From NCBI RefSeq assembly GCF_001311195.1, contig NZ_BBAJ01000001.1:26401-90400 (forward strand): DNA of 64,000 nt. The letters run 5' to 3'. The notes below the pieces were generated by a model. The model ran no database searches. It was given only the letters and a program-made list of their open reading frames with translations, and had not been told where the DNA came from. The number at the start of each line of letters is the position of its first letter. The first letter of the stretch is position 1. This DNA comes from Lacticaseibacillus camelliae DSM 22697 = JCM 13995. Its GTDB lineage: Bacteria; Bacillota; Bacilli; Lactobacillales; Lactobacillaceae. Below are positions 27,506-38,508 of the stretch, in pieces. Position numbers and translations under genes: made by a program.

Positions 27506-28755
27506 TGAAACGGCGCCTCTGGCAGATCTTTGGGCCGGTCGTTTTGGCGGCGGTGTTGGTGGTCGGCATCCTGCTCGCCCCACTGCCGAATGGCCGCATG
27601 AGCAAAGCCCGGCTTGAGTCGGATGCAGTGTCGCTTTCACCCAATGTGTTAGGCGGTGCTCGGGTCAAAGCGCAGGCGCTGAGCCAGCATTACGTGCCGT
27701 TTTTCGGTTCCTCTGAGCTGGCGCGCATGGATCCTTTCCACCCGTCAACGCTGGCCGCCAAGTATCATCGCTCATACCAGCCCTTGTTACTGGGCAATCC
27801 CGGGACGCAGTCGCTGACGCATTTTGTGGATGACCAGTCCGAACTGAACCAGCTCAAAGGGAAAAAGGCCGTCTTCATTGTCTCAATGCAGTGGTTCACT
27901 CGCCAGGGGCAGATTCCTGCGGCGTTTGACATGTATTACTCGCCGCTGCAACTTTCCACTTGGCTCCTGCGGGCGAAGGGGAACGCTGCCGACCGGTACG
28001 CGGCGCGCCGCCTGTTGAAGATGAACGCGCCGGAAAAAAGTACGCTGGACCGGCAGTCGCTGTACCAGATTGCCGCGGGCCGGCCAGTCAGCGGCTGGAC
28101 GCGGCTGGCACTTCAGACCCGTTTGCGGATGCTGAACAATGAGGATCAGCTTTTCTCTCGGTTCACCCATTCGACGAACTGGCGCCGGATCCAGGATGGG
28201 GAGAAACGGCTGCCGGCCAAGGACGACCCGCAACAGCTCGAAGCGCTTGCCGGCCAAATCGCCAAGGCGAGCACCAAACATAACCGCCTGGGCATTGATG
28301 ACACGTTCTATCGCCAGCGCCTCGGCCATGGCAAGCTGGCCGCGCTACGCGGCAGTCAGCGTCACTTTGAGTACCGGTACGGGCCGGAGTATGGGGACTT
28401 TGAACTGCTTTTGCAGCAGTTTGCCAAGAATCACACGACGGTGCAGTTCATCATTCCCCCCATCAATGCCAATTGGGCGGCTTACACCGGCCTGCCGATG
28501 GGGAACTATGAGCAGGCGGTTGCTAAACTCAAGTATCAGCTGGCCAGCCAGGGCTTCACGCATGTCGAGGACCTGAGCCGCGATGGCGGGAAGCCGTACT
28601 TTATGCAGGACACGATTCATTTGGGCTGGCGCGGCTGGCTGGCCGTTGACCAGGCGGTCAAGCCATTTCTGACCCAGCCGCAGCAGCCGGAACAGTACCG
28701 GCTGAACGATGCCTTTTTCGGGGAGACTTGGGCGAAAACGACTAATGTGAGGTAA
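27505..28755 (+). CDS. dltD: D-alanyl-lipoteichoic acid biosynthesis protein DltD
   Basis: This is a membrane-anchored extracytoplasmic protein of 416 residues needed for the final transfer of D-Ala to lipoteichoic acid. An N-terminal anchor (IFGPVVLAAVLVVGILLAP) precedes a SGNH-like domain: PFFGSSELARMDPFHPS carries the catalytic Ser, and DTIHLGWRGWLAVD near 370 has the Asp/His pair. The frame is intact. The start overlaps the dltC stop. dltE-like gene follows after four bases. Confidence 0.95.
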   Translation: MKRRLWQIFGPVVLAAVLVVGILLAPLPNGRMSKARLESDAVSLSPNVLGGARVKAQALSQHYVPFFGSSELARMDPFHPSTLAAKYHRSYQPLLLGNPGTQSLTHFVDDQSELNQLKGKKAVFIVSMQWFTRQGQIPAAFDMYYSPLQLSTWLLRAKGNAADRYAARRLLKMNAPEKSTLDRQSLYQIAAGRPVSGWTRLALQTRLRMLNNEDQLFSRFTHSTNWRRIQDGEKRLPAKDDPQQLEALAGQIAKASTKHNRLGIDDTFYRQRLGHGKLAALRGSQRHFEYRYGPEYGDFELLLQQFAKNHTTVQFIIPPINANWAAYTGLPMGNYEQAVAKLKYQLASQGFTHVEDLSRDGGKPYFMQDTIHLGWRGWLAVDQAVKPFLTQPQQPEQYRLNDAFFGETWAKTTNVR

Positions 28756-28759
28756 TTTT

Positions 28760-29973
28760 ATGAGAAGAACGCAACATCACAACCGGCGCAAACAGGAGAT
28801 TCGGCTAAGACTGGTTGTGCTCGCGGTGGCGGCCGTTTGTCTGGTTGCCGGCGGATTTGTTTTGGGGCGGGTGACCGCGCCGAAGCCGCACCAGGCCGCC
28901 GTAGTTAAAAAGTCGGCTCAGATTCGTCGAAATAAGCCGTCACGTTCTCGGCAAACGACCGCCGCGGCGGCAGCCTCGCCGGTCGTGCCGCGCGCCATCG
29001 CTCAGCCCATTCAGCAGACGTTGACGGCGCGGCTGCAGGCGCAGCATTTTTCCGGAACCGCCATCGTGATTAAGAATGGCAAACTGGTCGCATCGACGAG
29101 CTTGGGTCAGGCCAGCGTGAAGCGCCACTTGGCAAACCGTGAGGACACGATGTTTGAGATCGATTCGCTGCAGAAAAGTCTGACAGCGGGCCTCGTGATA
29201 CAATTGCTCGATGCTGGGAAATTAAAGTTGACGACTCCCATCGGGGACTTTTATCCGCGGTTTAAAAACCAGCCGCGGATCACGGTCGGGACCTGCTGAA
29301 AATGCGGTCGGGGTTGAAAACGGTGGGCACGCTGGCACCCAAGTACCAGTCTGACAGGCAGTTGGTGGATTACGTCGCGGCGCATGTGACCGATGATCCC
29401 CACCAGTTCGGGATCTGGCAGTACACGGCGGTCAATTACGTCCTTCTTGTCGGCATCGTGGAAAAAGTGACCGGGCAGTCATACGAGGCCCTGTTCAAGC
29501 AGGCGTATATCGATCGGCTGCACCTGAAACAAACGGTGATGGCGTATCACCTTCGGCCGACCATGAACTACGCCTCAGGGTACAACGTTCAGGGCCAGAA
29601 CTCATACGCGAGTCAGCAGTTAACAAGCTTGGATCAGATGCACGCCGAACTAGGCACCGGGCAGGTGTACATGAGTGCCTTAGATTTTTACCGGGCCACG
29701 CGGTCTTTGATGACAGGTGATCTGCTCGGTGGCACGCGGGCACAGCTTTACCGGCCAGGTCAACCCAACCTGTTTTACGATGCCGGCTTCTATCAGAACG
29801 TGCCTGGGTTCCTGCGGGCAAACGGTTCCGGTTACGGGTACATGACCACGATGCAGCTGTCGCGAAACGGGCGCGATGCCGTGGTGATCCTGGGCAATGT
29901 GCAGGGCCGCAGTCGTGCCGGTATCATTGCGCTGGCCGGGCAGCTCCGGCAGCAGTTTCTGCAGGCAAAATAA
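28760..29973 (+). CDS. dltE: DltE-like serine hydrolase, beta-lactamase/carboxypeptidase fold (one frameshift)
   Basis: This is a membrane-anchored extracellular serine hydrolase. After an N-terminal anchor (LRLVVLAVAAVCLVAGGFVLG) and an Ala/Thr linker, the domain has the SxxK motif IDSLQKSLTAGL near residue 133, ITV(R)DLLKMRSGL, and YTAVNY as the second motif near 215. A missing base near 29286 breaks the frame just after PRITV. Lactiplantibacillus plantarum has dltE at this place, coding for an esterase that removes D-Ala from lipoteichoic acid; the homology here is by position and fold. It could also be a general penicillin-binding-protein-like enzyme. Confidence 0.8.
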
Positions 29974-30014
29974 AGCACCGGGCCGCAGTTTTGCGACTCA
30001 GTGCTTCAAGTCAA

Positions 30015-30042
30015 GGGGTGACCAGAGATGGTCGCCTTTTTG
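30015..30042 (+). terminator. Terminator of the dlt operon
   Basis: GGTGACC (30017-30023) pairs with GGTCGCC (30030-30036) with one G-T/A-C irregularity, followed by TTTTT. A second smaller stem AAGCAC/GTGCTT lies just before. Confidence 0.75.
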
Positions 30043-30043
30043 A

Positions 30044-31427
30044 TTACTGATGGGTCTTGATGATGGCTTTGGCGCGGGCCACTTCCTTGTTGACGTTGGT
30101 CACAGCGGTGCCGCCCAGGCTGGTGCGGCGCTCGACCGCGGCCTCAGACGTCAGCTCCTGGTAAACGTCTTCCTGAATCTGCGGGGCGGCCTCCTGAAGC
30201 TCGCTTAGCGGCATATCCTGCAGGCTCTGGTGCGTCTTGATCCCGTGCAGGACCAGCTTGCCAACGATGCCGTGGGCCGTGCGGAACGGCACGCCCTTGG
30301 TCGCCAGGTAGTCGGCCAGCTCGGTGGCGTTACTGAAGTCGTTGATGGTCGCATCGTGCATTTTTTCCTTGTGGACCTTCACGGATTCCAGCATGCCGGC
30401 GAAGATGTGCAGGGAGCCGAGAATAGTGTTGTAGGTGTCAAACACCGGCTCTTTATCCTCTTGCATGTCCTTGTTGTAGGCCAGCGGCAGGCTCTTCATC
30501 GTCGTAAGCAAGCCCATCAAGCGCCGTACACCCGACCGGTCTTGCCGCGGACCAGCTCGGCAAAGTCGGCGTTCTTCTTCTGCGGCATGATCGAGCTGCC
30601 GGTGGCGAACCTGTCATCCATTTCAATGTAGTTGAAGTCGTACGTGCACCACAAAATCAGCTCTTCGGCCAGCCGGCTCAGGTGCTCCATGAGAAGCGCG
30701 GCATTGCTAAGAAATTCCAAGGCAAAATCGCGGTCGGACACGGCGTCGAGGCTGTTGTGGTAAACCTCGTCAAAACCGAGCTCATCAGCCACGTACTCGC
30801 GGTCGATGGGGAAGGTGGTGCCGGCCAGCGCGGCGGCGCCCAGCGGCAGCATGTCCGTGTGCTTCTGGTTGAATTCAAAACGCTCGTAGTCGCGCTGCAG
30901 CATCTCAAAGTACGCCAGTAGATAGTGGCCGTAAGTGATCGGCTGGGCGTGCTGCATGTGGGTGTAGCCCGGCATGATGGTCCCGGCGTTTTCCTCGGCT
31001 TTTTCCACCAGTACCGTTTGCAGGTTGGTGATGGCTTCCTTGATTTCCGGCAGGCGGTTTTTCAGCCATAGGTGAAAATCGGTGGCCACCTGATCGTTGC
31101 GGGAGCGCGCAGTGTGCAGCTTGCCGGCGACCGGACCAATCAGGTCGGTCAGAAGGCTTTCCATGTTCAGGTGGATGTCCTCGTTCTCGACGGTGAAGTG
31201 CAACTCTCCGGCCTCGAGGCGCTGCATCAGGACGTTCAGGCCGTCTTCGATGGTCTTGGCGTCCTTTGCCGGAATGATGTTTTGCTTGCCGAGCATCTTG
31301 ACATGGGCGATGGAGGCGGTGAGGTCCTCTTTGGCCATTTGCTGATCAAAGGAGATCGACGCGCCAAACTTATCGACCACTCGGCCGCCTTGGCGGTAAA
31401 CCGGCCGCCCCAGAGCTTATCGGTCAT
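30044..31427 (-). CDS. argH: Argininosuccinate lyase (two frameshifts)
   Basis: This enzyme splits argininosuccinate to arginine and fumarate, the last step of arginine synthesis, cytosolic. It starts [10 protein letters not shown] at 31427, overlapping the argG stop (TAATG). The fumarase-superfamily signature is [19 protein letters not shown], with Ala where many homologs have Pro. [18 protein letters not shown] and [17 protein letters not shown] are further conserved parts. Missing bases near 31384 and 30521 break the frame; each time the neighbouring frame continues the family sequence ([34 protein letters not shown]). About 461 residues, normal length. Confidence 0.94.
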
Positions 31428-32647
31428 TACTTATCCTCCGGTTTCTTTGAGTGCACGTGGTTGACCTCTTCGTAAACGGTGGCCGGCAGGGTCCAGAGCT
31501 TGATGAAGCCGGCTGCGGCTTCCTGGTCGAAGGTGTCGGCAGACGTGTAGGTCGCCAGGTTCTCGTCGTACAGCGAGTTGGTGTCCGACTTGCGGGCGAC
31601 AGGGACTGCCGAGCCCTTGTACAGCTTCATCTTAACGACGCCGTTAACGACCTTTTGCGTGTCGTCAATGAAGGCCATCAGGCTGTCAAACAGCGGGGTG
31701 ATCCATTTGGCTTCGTAGATCATGTTGGTCAGCTGCTGCTCGATCAGTGGCTTGTAGTGAGCGACGTCGCGCTCCAGCGTGAGGTTTTCCATTTCGTGGT
31801 GGGCGGCCATGATGACGGCCGCGGCTGGGGCCTCGTAGACTTCGCGAGACTTGATGCCGACCATGCGGTTTTCAATTTTGTCGATGCGGCCGATCCCATT
31901 TTCGCCGGCCAGCTTGTTCAAGGATTTGATGAGGTCCGAGAGCTTCAGCTTGTTACCGTCAATGGCGACGGGAATCCCCTTTTCAAAGGTCAGGTCGATG
32001 AACGTTGGCTTGTCTGGTGCTTCTTCCGGGGCAACGGTCATGCCCCAAGCATCGTCCGGTGCTTGGTTCCACGGGTTCTCCAGGATGCCGGCTTCGTTGG
32101 CGCGGCCCCAGAGGTTGGCATCGATCGAGTACGGGGACTTCTTGCCGATTGGGACTGGAACGTTGTGCTCCTTGGCGTAGTCGATTTCTTCCTCGCGGGA
32201 CCAGTGGAAGTCGCGGATCGGGTCTTCAATTTTGAGTTGCGGGTCCAGGGCGTGAATGGCAGCCTCAAAACGGACCTGGTCGTTGCCCTTACCGGTGGAG
32301 CCGTGCGCGATGGCGACGGCGTCGTGCTGGTGGGCGATTTCAACGAGATGCTTGATGATCAGCGGCCGCGACAACGCGGAAACCAGCGGGTAGTCGCCTT
32401 CATACAAGGCGTTGGCCTTGATGACCGGAGTCACGTACTCGTCGGCGAATTCGTCCTGCGCGTCGATGGCGTAGCTCTCGATCGCACCGACCTGCTTGGC
32501 CTTCTTCTGAATGAAGTCCATGTCGGCGTTTGGCTGGCCGACGTTCAGGCAGGCGGCGATCACGTCATAGCCCTTGTCCTGCAGCCACGGAATGGCCACG
32601 GAAGTATCCAAGCCACCAGAATATGCCAACACGATTTTATCAGTCAT
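31427..32647 (-). CDS. argG: Argininosuccinate synthase
   Basis: This enzyme joins citrulline and aspartate using ATP. The 406-residue protein is intact. It starts with the PP-loop motif [19 protein letters not shown], then [35 protein letters not shown] and [12 protein letters not shown], all argG landmarks. The ATG (32647) follows AAGGAGG. It is cotranscribed with argH. A GC-rich hairpin at 32689-32712 separates it from the transporter upstream. No clear ArgR box was recognised. Confidence 0.96.
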   Translation of the reverse strand: MTDKIVLAYSGGLDTSVAIPWLQDKGYDVIAACLNVGQPNADMDFIQKKAKQVGAIESYAIDAQDEFADEYVTPVIKANALYEGDYPLVSALSRPLIIKHLVEIAHQHDAVAIAHGSTGKGNDQVRFEAAIHALDPQLKIEDPIRDFHWSREEEIDYAKEHNVPVPIGKKSPYSIDANLWGRANEAGILENPWNQAPDDAWGMTVAPEEAPDKPTFIDLTFEKGIPVAIDGNKLKLSDLIKSLNKLAGENGIGRIDKIENRMVGIKSREVYEAPAAAVIMAAHHEMENLTLERDVAHYKPLIEQQLTNMIYEAKWITPLFDSLMAFIDDTQKVVNGVVKMKLYKGSAVPVARKSDTNSLYDENLATYTSADTFDQEAAAGFIKLWTLPATVYEEVNHVHSKKPEDK

Positions 32648-32688
32648 ACAGAATTCCTCCTTGAAAGTTATACTCGCTTACATCATAA

Positions 32689-32712
32689 CGCCCCGCGGCT
32701 GCCCGCGGGGCG
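32689..32712 (-). terminator. GC-rich hairpin between transporter gene and argG
   Basis: CGCCCCGCGG (32689-32698) pairs perfectly with CCGCGGGGCG (32703-32712) around CTGC. It lies 28 bases past the transporter stop, but only TTAT follows on the minus strand, so termination may be weak. Confidence 0.55.
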
Positions 32713-32739
32713 CGTTTAACCATTTAAATCAGTTTGGGA

Positions 32740-34202
32740 CTAGTTGAGGCGGTGTTCGACAAAGCCCAGTGCCCGGCTGAGAATGAAGGTCATGGCGAAG
32801 TAGATTAAGGCCACGATCATGATCGGGAAGAACGGCTCGAACGATGCCCCCTGAACGGTGGTGCCTTCAAACATCAGCTCGGTGGCGCCGATAACCGATA
32901 GGACTGAGGATTCCTTGATGTCGGTCACGAATTCGTTGCCCAGCGCCGGCCAGATGTTCTTAACGGCTTGCGGCAGTACGACATAGCGGGTGGTTTCCCC
33001 GTTGCTCAGGCCCAGGCTGCGCGCGGCTTCGGTTTGGCCGATCGGCACGGAGTTCAGGCCGGACCGGATGATCTCGGCGACATACGCACCGGAGTTGATG
33101 CCCATGGCGATCGCGCCGGAAACAAAGGCGGAAAGGTTCAGGCCCAGCACTTGCAGCCCGAAGAAGACGATGAAGGCTTGGACCATCAGCGGCGTGCCCC
33201 GGATAAACTCAACATAGACAACCGCGATGGCCTTGAGGATCCAGATGCTGGAACGACGCATGAGGGCCAAGATGGTGCCGAGGATGGTCCCAGCGATAAC
33301 CGTGAGCAGCGCGAACAGCAGGGTGTAGGCCGCGCCTTTAATGAAGAAGCTGCCGTACTTGGACCAGAAACTGTTGCTTTGATTCTGCAGCTTGTAGGCC
33401 TGATCCATCCAGCCGGCCCACATGTGGTCTTTGCGGACTTTGTCGATGGTCTTGTTGACCTGGTTCTTCATTGCGGTGTCGCCTTTGGGCAACGCAACCA
33501 CGGTTGGGGCTTTCCCAGTGGCAAACTTAGGATCGATGATCTTGAGGCTCGGCGTCTTTTGAACGTAAGCACCGGCGACGATGTTGGACATGACGGCGGC
33601 ATCGATCTTGCCATACTCGACTTGGGCGATCACGTCATTGGCTTTTTCGAGCGGCACGATTTTGGCGCCTTGCAACTCAGCCTTGGCGATTTGCTCCTGC
33701 GTGGACTGCTTTTGGGCCCCGACTTTCTTGCCGGAGAAGTCCGCGACGTTCTTATACTTGGAAGCCTGGTCTTTCTTGACGACCATGATCTGCTTTTCTT
33801 CAGTGTAAGACTTGGAGAATTCAACCTGCTTGGCCCGTTCCGGTGTGGCACTCATCCCGGAAATAACCATGTCGACTTTGCCTGTCTTCAAGGCGCCAAT
33901 CAGGCATCAAAGCCCATTTCCTTGATTTGCAGCTTGACCCCCATGTCTTTGGCGATCTGCTTGGCCAAGGAGATGTCGGCACCGACGATGGTGTCAGACC
34001 CGTCAACGGTGGCGTGGAATTCGAGCGGCGCATAATCGGCGGAGACGCCTAAGATGACGTAACCACGCTGTTTGATTTGCTGCACCGAGTTCGTGGTGTT
34101 GCCCGCCGCAGCAACCGGCTGCGTGGCGGTCGTAGTTAATGCCGTGCCGGCCACCAGCAGCATTGCCAGCAGGCCGATGACCCAACGATAAAGTTTATGC
34201 AT
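32740..34202 (-). CDS. Amino-acid ABC transporter, fused substrate-binding protein and permease (one frameshift)
   Basis: This is a second GlnP-like fusion of about 487 residues. Signal peptide (WVIGLLAMLLVAGTALTT), binding domain at about 40-270 (YVILGVSADYAPLEFH, VDMVISGMSATPERAKQVEF), then the permease with TVIAGTILGTILALM and the EAA-like loop EAARSLGLSNGETTRYVVLP. A missing base near 33903 splits GFDA from LIGALKTGKVDM. Start ATG 34202 after GAGGGG. No ATPase gene is adjacent, so it must borrow one or its partner lies elsewhere. Being next to argGH suggests, but does not show, arginine or glutamine as cargo. Confidence 0.85.
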
Positions 34203-34235
34203 AAGTGCCAACCCCTCAGACTTGAATTTTTATTG

Positions 34236-34285
34236 AATATATACCCAAAATACGAAATATGCAAGCGAAATTGTAAAATATGCAA
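34236..34285 (-). promoter_or_regulatory. Promoter and tandem repeat upstream of the transporter
   Basis: On the minus strand TTGCAT (34264-34259) and TATATT (34241-34236) are 17 bases apart. TTGCATATTT occurs twice, 21 bases apart (34264-34255 and 34285-34276), about two helical turns; one copy forms the -35 region. This could be a regulator's operator. Confidence 0.6.
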
Positions 34286-34319
34286 AATTTATTCATGAGC
34301 AGGCACGGTTAGGCCCTTT

Positions 34320-34348
34320 TTGCCCCGCCTCTGAGAAACCGTTATAAT
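34320..34348 (+). promoter_or_regulatory. Promoter of the wal operon
   Basis: TTGCCC (34320-34325) and TATAAT (34343-34348) with a 17-base spacer, 32 bases before the walR start. Confidence 0.8.
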
Positions 34349-34380
34349 GAAGATAACTCGTACACGTAATGGAGCCTATC

Positions 34381-35091
34381 ATGGCAAAAAAGATCCTTGT
34401 GGTCGACGATGAAAAGCCGATCCTGGACATCGTGAAATTTAATCTGAATAAGGAAGGCTACGACGTTGTCACCGCGGAAGACGGTGAAGAGGCGTTGACC
34501 AAAGTGAACGATGAAAATCCCGATCTGATCATTCTTGACTTGATGCTGCCGAAGATCGATGGGCTGGAGGTCGCGCGCCAGGTGCGTAAGGACCACGACA
34601 TGCCGATCATCATGCTGACAGCCAAGGATTCGGAGATCGACAAGGTCCTCGGGCTGGAGATGGGTGCAGATGATTACGTCACCAAGCCGTTCTCGAACCG
34701 CGAACTCGTGGCCCGGGTCAAGGCTAACTTGCGCCGCTCCGGCACGCCGGTTCAAACCGAGACGCAGGAGCCGGAGAATCAGGAACTGACCGTGGGTGAC
34801 CTGACGATTCATCCGGACGCCTACACGGTCACCAAGCGCGGTGAAAAAATCGAACTGACTCACCGAGAGTTCGAGCTGCTTCATTACCTGGCGCAGCACT
34901 TGGGTCAGGTGATGACCCGCGAACACCTGCTGCAAACGGTTTGGGGCTACGATTACTTTGGCGATGTCCGGACGGTTGATGTGACTGTTCGCCGGCTGCG
35001 CGAAAAAATCGAGGATAACCCGTCCCATCCCGAGTGGCTGGTCACGCGGCGCGGCGTTGGGTATTATTTGAAGAACCCGAACGAGGAGTAG
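34381..35091 (+). CDS. walR: Response regulator WalR (YycF)
   Basis: This is the essential OmpR-type regulator of cell-wall metabolism. The 236-residue protein has acidic pocket VVDDEKP, phospho-acceptor Asp53 in [41 protein letters not shown] and a winged helix with [39 protein letters not shown] and [13 protein letters not shown]. Sequence and synteny (kinase, yycH, yycI, yycJ, htrA) leave no doubt. Start ATG 34381 follows GGAG. A 135-base structured repeat separates it from walK, which is unusual, since these genes usually nearly touch. Confidence 0.97.
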   Translation: MAKKILVVDDEKPILDIVKFNLNKEGYDVVTAEDGEEALTKVNDENPDLIILDLMLPKIDGLEVARQVRKDHDMPIIMLTAKDSEIDKVLGLEMGADDYVTKPFSNRELVARVKANLRRSGTPVQTETQEPENQELTVGDLTIHPDAYTVTKRGEKIELTHREFELLHYLAQHLGQVMTREHLLQTVWGYDYFGDVRTVDVTVRRLREKIEDNPSHPEWLVTRRGVGYYLKNPNEE

Positions 35092-35226
35092 GCCAAGCAA
35101 CTTGGCGTAATCGTGCTCGGCCAGGCAACGCTCGAGCATCTAGCTACGCTGATCGCATCGCCGCCAAAATGCGGCGGCTACGCCATCAGCTAGGCTAGCT
35201 GTCGAGCTAAGTGCGCCTGGCCTCAC
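35092..35226 (-). repeat. Structured repeat element, copy B (between walR and walK)
   Basis: It is inverted relative to copy A. CTAGCTACGCTGAT (35140-35153) pairs with ATCAGCTAGGCTAG (35185-35198) apart from the same TAC/CTA internal loop. The outer stem GGCCAGGC (35119-35126)/GCCTGGCC (35215-35222) is perfect and differs in sequence from that of copy A. Flanking strings (GCGTTGCCT, GCCGAGC) are shared with copy A. Confidence 0.8.
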
Positions 35227-35249
35227 AACTTCCAACTTGGAGATTTACA

Positions 35250-37155
35250 TTGAACAAGAAGATTCGTTTTTTTTCAATCGATCAACTTTAAGATCGCGCT
35301 AGTGTTTATTCTGCTGCTTTTAGTGACGGTGGAAATCATTGGCGCGTATTTTGTGCGGTCTCTGGAACAACAGAATGTGGATACGTTTAAGACGGCCATT
35401 AACCTGGATCCGTACCTTCAGGATAAAGTCGCCACTGATTTGATGAAGACCGATACATCTGCCGCCGATGATTCCCTGAAGTCCACGATTTCTCAGGCCG
35501 ATGTCGCCAACACCGCGACAATCGTGGTTGTGGATGCCAAGGGCACGGTGCGCGCCAATTCCAACATCAATTCCCAAAACGACGTCGGCACCAAGTCCGC
35601 CAACAACAGCATCAAAAACGTCCTGTACAGTGGCCAGCTGTTTGAAGGCTACGAGTACAGCGATTCGTCCGGGTCGATGTACACCAAGATCATTCCCATC
35701 AAAAATCCCAACGCGACCGGTGATGGCAACGCGGTGATCGGCGCGGTCGCCATCACGGCCTCGATGGAAACGGTGTACAACAACATCAACCAGATCGTCC
35801 GGATTTTCCTGATTGCCAGTCTGGTCGCCGGGCTCCTGGGCGTGATCATTTCCATTGTCATCTCGCGGGCCATCACCAGGCCCATCGACGAAATGAAAAA
35901 GCAGGCGATTCGCATGGCCCGCGGTGATTACTCCGGTCAGGTCCGCATTTACGGGCAGGATGAACTGGGACAGTTGGCGGTGGCGGTCAACAACCTGAGT
36001 GTCCGCGTTGAGGAAGCGCAGGAGGCCAGTGAGGCCGAGCGGCGCCGGCTGGATTCGGTGCTGGCCCACATGACCGACGGCGTCATCGCGACGGATCGGC
36101 GCGGCAATGTCATTATCATTAACGAAACCGCGCTGGAGTTCTTGGATACCAAAAACGAAGACGTCATCGGCGTGTCGATTTTGCGCTTGCTGAACATCGA
36201 AAAGGACTACACGCTGCGCGACTTGCTGGAAAACCAGAAGGAGCTGCTGCTGGACTTCACTGAAAAGCTCGACCATGAGTTGATCTTGCGGGTCGACTTC
36301 AGCCTGATTCAGCGCGAAACCGGCTTTATCTCCGGGATTGTCGCCGTGCTGCACGACGTCACCGAGCAGCAAAAGAACGAGCGTGAGCGCCGAGAATTCG
36401 TGTCGAATGTGTCCCATGAGCTGCGCACGCCGCTGACGTCAATGCGCTCTTATATTGAAGCACTGAACGAAGGGGCTTGGAAGGACCCGAAGATCGCGCC
36501 GCAGTTCCTCAAGGTCACTCAAGAGGAAACCGACCGGATGATCCGCATGATCAACGACTTGCTGTCACTGTCGCGCATGGATTCCGGCACTGCCAAGATC
36601 GAAAAGGAAACGGTCAACCTGAACGAGTTCTTCAATTACATTTTGGACCGCTTTGACATGATGCTGAAAACCGACAACGAGTCGGCCGGGGCCGACAACA
36701 ATCAGGCCGAGCCGTTGAAGACAACGCCCCACAAGCACTACACGATTCGCCGTGAGATCACGAAGCGCGATCTCTGGGTCGACATCGATCAGGATAAGTT
36801 TATGCAGGTGATCGACAACATCATGAATAACGCGATCAAGTACAGCCCGGATGGCGGCGTGATCACGGCCCGGCTGCTCGAGACGCACAACCATGTCATC
36901 CTGTCGATTCAGGACCAGGGCCTGGGCATTCCGCGTCAGGATATCAACAAAGTCTTCGACCGCTTCTACCGGGTCGACAAGGCGCGCTCGCGCAAGCAAG
37001 GTGGCACTGGCTTGGGCCTCGCGATTTCCAAGGAAGTCGTCGAGGCGCTGGGCGGCCGCATCTGGGTCGATTCTCAGGAAGGCAAGGGCAGCACGTTCTA
37101 CATTTCGCTGCCGTATCAGCCGCTTGATGAGGGAGGCGATTGGGATGAAGCTTAG
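35250..37155 (+). CDS. walK: Sensor histidine kinase WalK (YycG), one frameshift
   Basis: This is the essential membrane kinase partner of WalR. Joined frames give about 635 residues: first membrane helix (FKIALVFILLLLVTVEIIGA), external Cache-like domain, second helix near 185 (IFLIASLVAGLLGVIISIVI), HAMP (SRAITRPIDEMKKQA), PAS (LAHMTDGVIATDRRGNV), HisKA with NVSHELRTPLTSMRSYIE near 388, and HATPase with GTGLGLAISKEVVEALGG. It starts at TTG 35250 after TTGGAG. A run of eight T at 35267-35274 has one T too many and shifts the frame after residue 7; with seven T it reads NKKIRFFQSINFKIAL. An essential gene is unlikely to be broken, so this is almost certainly an error. Confidence 0.95.
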
Positions 37156-38493
37156 CGGATTGATTTTACGGGTGTCACTGACTGCCATGGTCTTGCTCAG
37201 CCTGGTCTTCTCCGCCTTGATTTGGCGCAATCCGTCCCGGCTCGGCCGCACGGAAACGTCCAGCGCGCTAAAAACCACGCAGGAAACGTCGGCGAGCCAG
37301 CAGGCGGCGTATCTGTACGTGCCCACGACCGCCTATTATCAAACCGGCAGCCAGAAGGTCCAGCTGCTGCAGAAGGATCAGTCGGCGACTGGCGAGATCC
37401 ACAAGACGATCCGCCAGTGGCAGCTGAAGCAGGTCAACAGTTCTGTTCAGCTCAGCACCAGTGCGCTAGCCGCCCTGCTGACCCAGACGGACACGCTGCA
37501 GTTGACGTTCAGCGGGCCGGTGACTTTTGGGGTGTTTAACGCGCACTACTTTGCCAAGCCGTTGAAAAACGTGCCGTCTTTTCAGTTTGATCGGCTGATC
37601 ATCGACCTGAAAAACCGCAAGCCGAAGCTGACGCTGGTGGACGATTCGACCCGGATGAGCCGCACCGCCACGCTGGCGAAAAGTCCGACCACGAAGCTGC
37701 GGGCGTATCTGCAAAAGGCCCAGCCGAGTGGCTGCCGGTGGTTGAAAAACGGCTCAACGGCAAACTGGTCCCATACTACGCCAAGCCGGTCGCACTCAGT
37801 CCCTACGCCTTTTTACTCGACCAGCAAAACGCCAACCACTTCGTCTCGCTGCTGATGCCTACCAATTCCGCCGCCGCGGTCGACAGTCGGGAAATCGGGG
37901 ATGAATCAATATACACGCTCGGCGATACGCGTATGACGCTGAACAGCTCGTCGAGTGTGATGCAGTATGAAGATCCGGGCAAAACGACCAAGAGCACCCG
38001 GTTAGGTACGGCGCTGAACAAAGGCGAGGCTGCGATCTCACAGTTGAACCTCCAAGGCATTACCTCGATGCATTACTTCAGTTACGATAAAGGCAGCCGC
38101 ACCGTCTCGTTTCGGTCGTATGCACAAGGCTTGCCAATTTTTAACAGTCTAGACAACGGCCTGGTCCAAACGGTCAGCAGCGAAAGTGGGTTGACCACGA
38201 CCTTTTCGTTGAACAACCTGACCGTGGCCATTCCGACGTCACAGGCGTTAAAGACGCTGCCGGCGACGCAAACCGTGCTGACTCAAATGGCAGCCGCCGG
38301 TTACGCCCAGTCGACCATTCAGGATATTCGGTTGGGTTATTACTGGCGCCCGCAAAGTGCCAGTTCCCAGGTCGTTGACCTGACACCGACGTATTTTGTG
38401 GAGCTCAACGGCCAGTACAGGCGCTACACCGAGTGGCTGACGCCGCAAGCGGTGGAAGGTCAGAACCAGCCCGCAGCGCAGGTCATTCGTTAG
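37145..38493 (+). CDS. yycH: WalK-associated regulator YycH (one frameshift)
   Basis: This is a membrane-anchored extracytoplasmic protein of about 449 residues that modulates WalK together with YycI. One N-terminal helix (LILRVSLTAMVLLSLVFSAL) precedes the ectodomain. The family's two-domain pattern is seen in PYAFLLDQQNANHFVSLLMP, MTLNSSSSVMQYEDP and YDKGSRTVSFRSYAQGLP. A missing base near 37722 breaks AQPS from EWLPVVEKRLNGK. It overlaps walK by 11 bases and is followed 15 bases later by yycI. Confidence 0.9.
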
Positions 38494-38508
38494 AAAGGAG
38501 CATGCCAT

